Below are positions 58,465 to 64,000 of a stretch of 64,000 bases of DNA, one piece after another. Source of the DNA: Terebella lapidaria (Eukaryota; Annelida; Polychaeta; Terebellida; Terebellidae); NCBI GenBank assembly GCA_949152475.1, contig OX424568.1, positions 20,435,667 to 20,499,666 on the forward strand. Direction: 5' to 3'. Under the pieces are notes generated by a model that saw nothing but the letters and a program-made list of their open reading frames with translations, had not been told where the DNA came from and made no database searches. Position numbers and translations under genes: made by a program. The first letter of the stretch is position 1, and each line of letters begins with the position of its first letter.

Positions 58465-58852
58465 TCTAATTTTATTCACTTAATCTAACCTTTTGGTTTA
58501 ATAATCAATCTTTCTAGTCATATATATTATATAATCTCTCCATATTTTTATGGACTTTTTCACATATTTGTATACAAACTTTTCATATTCTGTATTCTAT
58601 TTTAATTATTTTAAGTCACGTGACCTTACAAACAGGGACCACAATGGAAATAAGTATTGGGTTACTTTTTTGTGCAATCCCTGGTGATTTTATATTCATA
58701 CATATATTTATGTTTAATATGGATTGCCAAATAAACAAACTAAAAAGAAAAAAAATAGCTATAATTGGTGGACCGTGGATGTCTAAAACCCTGAATGATA
58801 CTTGGACTTCATGCAATTCATGTTGGACCTCAAACAAACTGAACGCCCGATT

Positions 58853-59115
58853 AATACTTATCATTGTTATAGCCTTTTTCACAGTGCATGAATATATTTC
58901 GTTTCTGGAATGATGGCATGCTGAATGCACTAAATATGACATTACACATAGACCGTCTTTGTTGGTAGAGATGCATATCCGGGTAGAAATGACTGATTGT
59001 GTGATATAGTATGGCAAATTCAATAATAATGAAAGTAAATAGTCTCCTCGTCTTGAGACGTGCATCATTGTATGACAGCCGGAGAATATGAAGCAATCCA
59101 CTACTAAAGGCCACA
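58853..59115 (+). repeat. Diverged relic of the TRIM-B 3' flank
   Basis: CATTGTTATAGCCTTTTTCACAGTGCATGAATAT and following align with 46197-46400 and 50494-50720 (TTGTTATAATCTCTTTCACAGTGCATGGATAT). Substitutions and small indels show that this paralogue is old. Confidence 0.7.
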
Positions 59116-59300
59116 GAACAGTAATCCGTTCAGCCAACCAGTGAGCGTTCACCTCACTCAGGCAATTTAAAGGGAAACCTTTGTGAAACATCACCTCGTA
59201 TATGTTTTTCATGCCAGATTTCAGGACGAGTGTATATTCACGTAAAAGAATACCATGCTGGGAAATAATGACCCAGTTTTCAAGGCAATATCTTGTTGTC
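59116..59300 (+). repeat. Diverged relic of the TRIM-A 5' flank without the insertions
   Basis: GAGCGTTCACCTCACTCAGGCAATTTAAAGGGAAAC aligns with 29799-29826. GCCAGATTTCAGGACGAGTGTATA aligns with 30464-30496. AATACCATGCTGGGAAATAATGACCC aligns with 31771-31796. Both inverted-repeat elements found in A2 are missing here, so it is the empty-site version. Confidence 0.7.
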
Positions 59301-61544
59301 GTTCTTCTCAGGAGCTGGGGAAGCGAAGGGGTTTAGCATGGCCATCATCACCCATAATTTTGGGTATTTTTACCCCGGGTCCATTCGAGGCAGAATAGCA
59401 GAAAATCCCATTTGTCGTCAAATATATTCATGCTTATCACGCGATGTCCAATACATCAATTGATAAAACTAGCATAGTGGTTAGGCTGGGATTTGTTTTT
59501 GGAAAGGTGTTATGGATCACCAAAATGAGACCATTTAGCATTGAGTTGAATGGCTAATTTAATTACTATACTTTGCCCTAAAACTGTTTTACTTTTTTTA
59601 TGGAATGTGCAATGACTGGAATGTCAAATGTGAAACTTTTGACAATTTAAACAAACATGTGCCACATCTCCAACCATATAATTACCAGTATGCTATATAC
59701 TTTTGTTGATTGGTGTTGTGTACACGCATATATGTACGAACTTCATTTTGCATGTATATACCAAAATATAGAACTAAAAACAAGGATTTTTCTTTTTTCA
59801 GAGTTATCATGATATATTCATGCATGTTTACTCTCCATATATGTATATGTATAAACACAGATATTCAAGTTTGAATAGCACAGTAAGATTTAGATATCAG
59901 AAAATGTTCATTACAAAGCTCTTCTTGCCACGGGCAACTTGAGATTGAATGAACACACAATAGTGGATTAGCAGAATTAATTTATTGTGATGATTGTCTT
60001 TTTTTTTATTAATATGTCTGTAATTTTGTGGTTTACAAGACACAAATAAAATTTGGAAAAAAACTACACTCTCGCTCTAAACGAATAATGTTTATCAACT
60101 GCAATGAAATGAAAAATGCTGATATGGTAATGAATTCAGTGGAACAATGAAGATATCACCCGAACATTACCTGAACATTACCAGGATGTCCACAGGATCG
60201 GGAAAATATGTAGCGTATACTAGTATGTGTGCACGAATTATTCAAAACATTGACATGATGACAAATATTGAGATGTGTTTTATTCTATCAATTTCACGGG
60301 CTATTTACATTGTATCCAAAACCCTGACTGAAATTTTATTCCATCGTCGTGCATGTCTATATTAATGAATTCAGTTTTGATACAATCAACTATATCATTA
60401 GAGTAAATATATGTTCTGGATCAGTCTAGCATAATTCGATTCTGAATGGTTGATATTGGTTTTAATATGTCACATTATTTTTATAACTATTTTGAAACAT
60501 AATGAACCATGTAAGAATCAATCTATTACCACCAGTACAGCCAAATTTTCATGATTCCAATAACAAACGTAAAACACAATATTTTGCAATAGAAACAAAG
60601 CCCGACCAAAAACTTTATCAAAAGACACACTGGCGTCATCAGGGGGCAGTCATTGTGGTAAGTGTAGTTGTTTCTACTGTACACCTGATGGAATTAGTAT
60701 ACAACTGCCCAACAACCTGTGAAAATAATTTAGAAATCCGAAACAAACCCCATGGAAAAGATATATGACAAGTACATAAGTACCTAATCACAAGCCAAAA
60801 GGCTACTGAGTTGATGGTATCCTCGGGGACAGACATTAATAAACAATAATACAAATACAAAATACATCGATACAAGGGCGGATCTTAAAGAGATCCGCCC
60901 TTGTCATAACGACATAGTCGATGCACAACATCGAGGATGGCACAAATCGACATTGTGTGCTAATTGTGTGGCACATCTTTGCTACCTGCTGCTACATGCT
61001 GCTTTAAAAATGCTATCGAAGATGTTACCGAAGCACTTTTTCTGATGTCTAAAGTAAACAAATGGATACATAATCTCTTTTTCTATTGGCAAAATCATCA
61101 TGTATTATGTTTCATTTTCAGATTTCGACTGGACAGCGAGATTGGATTGAGGGCTCGATTTTAGAAACTTGAAATGCTTTACACTTGGTGTTGTTTCACT
61201 AGATTTATCACATTTTCATAAATAATAGCAGTCCAACAGCGCATTGCACATTGACACTAAATTGTCAATTATAAAACCACTTGACAGAAACTTCAATGGA
61301 ACTTGAATATACAAAAACTATCATTGACATTGCAAAGTGGCCGACCTGGATGACTGCATGGGGTAAACAAAGTCATCTATTCGTATATTATCATACTTCA
61401 CCTGAGAGTCAAACGGCAAATTTATATGAGCTAGGTTTGGTTGGTATTGTCAAACTTTCTGGTATGACATATATGAAAGATTTGCTGCGTCATGTGGTCC
61501 ACTTTAGATTATCGAGTGTGCAAACATAATAAATGCAACAAGAG
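59301..61544. other. Decayed interval, no intact gene
   Basis: By synteny this is where TRIM-A would lie, but no RING, coiled-coil or NHL remnant is visible. A short match CCGACCTGGATGAC at 61341-61354 equals the end of four-TM exon 3 and may be its relic. A frame ending ...AVIV before GTAAGTGTAG at 60658 could be an exon but has no family. Confidence 0.4.
60873..60903. repeat. Perfect 13-bp stem hairpin
   Basis: CAAGGGCGGATCT (60873-60885), loop TAAAG, AGATCCGCCCTTG (60891-60903). The 13-bp stem has no mismatch. Confidence 0.9.
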
Positions 61545-62345
61545 TCAGATATGGACCAGACCAGCTACACTCGTCAGGAACATCTATTGAAAACATTGCA
61601 CTCAAGCACCAATGAATCTTGTTTACTGTTGTCTGGTATTGGTGTATGTACGATACATTACCGATAACTCGTGTCCTTTGCTGGGCGAACCTGTCATTTT
61701 CCTGGAGTCAATATATTCGTCCAATTGGAGGTGAACTACGCATTAGTAAAAGTGGGCGAGTCGCATATATTTCAGGTAAGAATTTTTTTAGTGTACTTTG
61801 TAAAATTATGTTGTATGATCACTATCAATCACTATAATTAGAAGTTGTATTGAAAAATCCAGCTGGTAATCTTGAAATCTGGTAATTGTATAGACAAGAA
61901 TGTCAAATGCAAATAAAACATGAAATGGTATATTTAAACCGCATGATACTCTGACAAACTTTAAGTGACATAATCAGTATGAAAGGTATAACAGTTAGCC
62001 TGGAAAAAACATAGCCTGGAATAAATTCAGACAGAACATTCGTGAAGTGACGTCTCTCTGTGGTTAAGAAAGCCTCGGGTGTATTATTATTCTATCACGG
62101 ACCAAACAAGCCAAAGGATGTATATTTTGTTCCTAGTAGGACTATCCAGAGGAGACCAGGGTGAACAGGGCCAGATCAGCTGGGGTTGGTGTAACATAGA
62201 TGCTGAGGATAGGCGTGATTCCGTTTTATCGAAATATGTTTCCAATTATAATGCAATGGAAATATCGATCATATATTGATTTTTAATATTGCACATAGAT
62301 CCTCTCCATCATTTGTACTAATATAATAATACAAGATTATTATGT
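61545..62345. repeat. Low-copy paralogous segment, copy 2
   Basis: Partner of 53860-54780. A frame here ends RISKSGRVAYIS just before a GTAAGA donor, but the partner has stops in the same frame. Confidence 0.6.
62131..62181 (-). pseudogene. Relic of four-TM gene exon 3
   Basis: On the minus strand CCCCAGCTGATCTGGCCC aligns with acceptor and exon start TCTCAGGTGATCTGGCCC at 6077-6060. Similarity continues for about 50 bases (TGTTCACCCTGGTCTCCTCTG against TGTTCACTCCGGCCTCATCTG). In-frame stops follow. Other exons are not recognisable apart from a possible 14-bp match at 61341. Confidence 0.65.
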
Positions 62346-62718
62346 TTATGGTATTCAGATGCACAATCACTATCCATGCTGCTTGAGTTTATCATATACA
62401 GATCATGTCTCTACAGTTATTAAAATGGACGGCACTACAACTTAAGCATCTGATATTTTATGCCGAATGTTGTTCACTTTAGATTTTATGAAGACTCACA
62501 AAATCCCATGGTCTACCATCGAGTTTGCCACCATTAAAAATACAACGAGTCATAAGTATGTGTCTATACGACCCATACTTTTGTCTGAAGTGGGTAGAGT
62601 ATCCTGACTTACTGATAGAACTCTTACTAGGAGACATTTGCCCCACACTGTCGTGTTGTTAATTCAAGTGTTTCCTTCGTGGTAAGATGTGCCTTTGTTT
62701 TTCACAAAAAAAAAATCC
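62346..62718. other. No gene seen
   Basis: AT-rich spacer before the B-like upstream region of gene C. Confidence 0.4.
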
Positions 62719-63469
62719 TCTAGTCTTTTAGAATCATGAAAGAGTGACAGTTATCCATGTATGTATTTGAGGGGAGGAACAGCCCCTCATTCCTTTGCGT
62801 GGACTGCGTCTTTATCCTCGCTTCAATTAGACCTTTAGGTGCCCTAAGTAGCACCAGTTGGCCCCAATTAAACCCGGAATAGAATCCACTTTGCTTCCGA
62901 GGTCTGTCAAGAGTCCCAGACAGCACCCCTCCCTCTTGATTGGGACATACTCACTTCATTCTTGTAATCATACATTGAATCGAGAAGACTATAATGCTTG
63001 ATAATTCGTCGGGATGATACCAATTCGTCCAGACGAAATAATAATTCGTCCAGACGGAATACTAATTCGTCCAGACGAAATACTAGTTCGTCAAAACAAA
63101 ATACTAATATGTCCAGACGGAAATATTAATTCGCTTCTTCTAGATAATTATGATTGGCCATCATAAACTTTGGCTGTATTGATACCTACATTCCGATCCG
63201 TGATACTGTAACGAGTTGAGATATACTCACCTCATTATTTTTCCAGCGTGGCCTTGATACTTGCACGTAGCTGGCAGCCTAAATGTAGAATGACTTTCAA
63301 AAAAAGCTTGTTGTTGCTATCCCCCGGAATGTCTGTAAGAAAGTGCTTACTGTTGCAATCAATGGAGAGCTATTTATTGATAAACATGAACAGAGCTTTG
63401 GATTCGTGCATGTGCGTGATAAAAATAAAACTCAGGCTTAATTTAATACAGCGTACTGTGAATTTACAG
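62719..63469 (+). repeat. Upstream region of TRIM C, homologous to the B-unit intron
   Basis: From CTAGTCTTTTAGAATCATG on it aligns with 43521-44269 with scattered substitutions and no large indel. It includes the dyad repeat at 63005-63135 and both candidate acceptors. The 5' exon equivalent was not found. Confidence 0.85.
63005..63135. repeat. 21-bp period dyad repeat upstream of TRIM C
   Basis: Same spacing and TTCGTCCAGACGAA cores as at 43805, with only a few substitutions (for example CGAAATACT for CGAAGTACT). Confidence 0.9.
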
Positions 63470-63478
63470 AACAAGAAC

Positions 63479-64000
63479 ATGGCTGAAGCAGCACCAGACG
63501 AGGGATTCTTGCAGAGACGGCTCGAGTGTCCTGTGTGCCTGAACACTTACGACCTCAAGGACCGTGTACCAATGGGACTATACTGCATGCACACAATATG
63601 CAAGGGATGTGTTGACACCCTAGCCAAAAACCCTCCCATCAAATGTCCAAAGTGTAAAAGATCATCTGACGTGGACGCTCTTCGGAGGAACTTTGGGCTC
63701 TGTGATGTGCTGGAGAAACTGTGTCAAGCTTGTTGCAGCAGGGAGATAGTCGCTGAGTGTGATCACTGCCACAAGAATCTCTGCTGTGTGTGTCTTGACG
63801 GACACGCCGAAGTCTTTGAGGATGATGTCTCAAAAAATATGAGTCAACTACGTGCAGAAGTCAAAACTTCAGCCGAAATGTTCATAGACGAAACAGCTCT
63901 TGAGCGTGAAAGGAAAATTGCAGCAAATACGATAGCCAAAATCCAAGAAGAGATAGCAAAATTTCAAGAAGAAATCCGGAAACGAGAAGCTGAACTCAAT
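63479..64000 (+). CDS. TRIM-NHL protein C, N-terminal part (runs off the window)
   Basis: 174 codons from the ATG at 63479 to the window edge, no stop. RING C17/C20/C36/H38/C41/C44/C56/C59 and the B-box-like cysteines are all kept (LCQACCSREIVAECDHCHKN). The coiled coil begins (ALERERKIAANTIAKIQEEI) and ends at the edge with REAEL. Mostly B-like, with some A-like residues (AEAAPDEG, CQACC), so it is a third paralogue and not a recent copy. The NHL part is presumed to lie beyond 64000. Acceptor TTTACAG at 63469. Confidence 0.9.
   Translation, partial: MAEAAPDEGFLQRRLECPVCLNTYDLKDRVPMGLYCMHTICKGCVDTLAKNPPIKCPKCKRSSDVDALRRNFGLCDVLEKLCQACCSREIVAECDHCHKNLCCVCLDGHAEVFEDDVSKNMSQLRAEVKTSAEMFIDETALERERKIAANTIAKIQEEIAKFQEEIRKREAELN

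Noticed and set aside
58616..59212. 198-codon minus-strand frame
   Set aside because: It crosses two different relic flanks and the LINE tail, has no domain, and its composition follows AT-rich DNA.

Overview
The window is animal nuclear DNA. The evidence is spliced genes with GT/AG introns, TRIM-type RING/B-box/coiled-coil/NHL proteins, non-LTR retrotransposons, terminal-inverted-repeat elements and abundant low-complexity DNA. Interspersed repeats rich in TGACCTTGACC and GTCCGTCCGTC, and elements ending in GGCGGATCCAGGGGGG, fit a marine invertebrate (deuterostome or lophotrochozoan). I cannot name the species from sequence alone.

Layout. Bases 1-13014 are repeated without visible change at 30207-43220. 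This block holds a TRIM-NHL gene (A1, A2), a previously unmarked six-exon four-transmembrane gene on the opposite strand, a broken LINE reverse transcriptase carrying small nested insertions, and the start of a second TRIM unit. Between the copies (13015-30206) lie a multi-exon gene of unknown function (about 18.1-26.3 kb), two families of hairpin-ended repeats and the first, non-coding exon of A2. After copy 2, a 4295-bp unit is present twice in perfect tandem (42111-46405 and 46406-50700). Each unit carries a TRIM pseudogene fragment, a 5' non-coding exon, a 21-bp-period dyad repeat and an intact TRIM-NHL gene (B1, B2). From 50.8 to 58.5 kb the DNA is mostly mobile: hairpin-ended repeats (one carrying a decayed THAP domain), a MITE with an 8-bp target duplication, and a 5'-truncated LINE. 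From 58.85 kb to the end is an older, decayed paralogous unit that leads into a fifth TRIM-NHL gene (C), cut by the window edge.

How the parts relate. The window is a lineage-specific TRIM-NHL expansion cluster. All five genes share one architecture: a non-coding 5' exon where visible, an acceptor immediately before AAC-ATGG, and a single long coding exon. By family knowledge they are probable E3 ubiquitin ligases that recognise protein or RNA through a six-bladed NHL propeller; no substrate can be read from sequence. The exact identity of the large and small duplications means either very recent duplication or gene conversion, or an assembly artefact. Read depth and spanning reads would decide.
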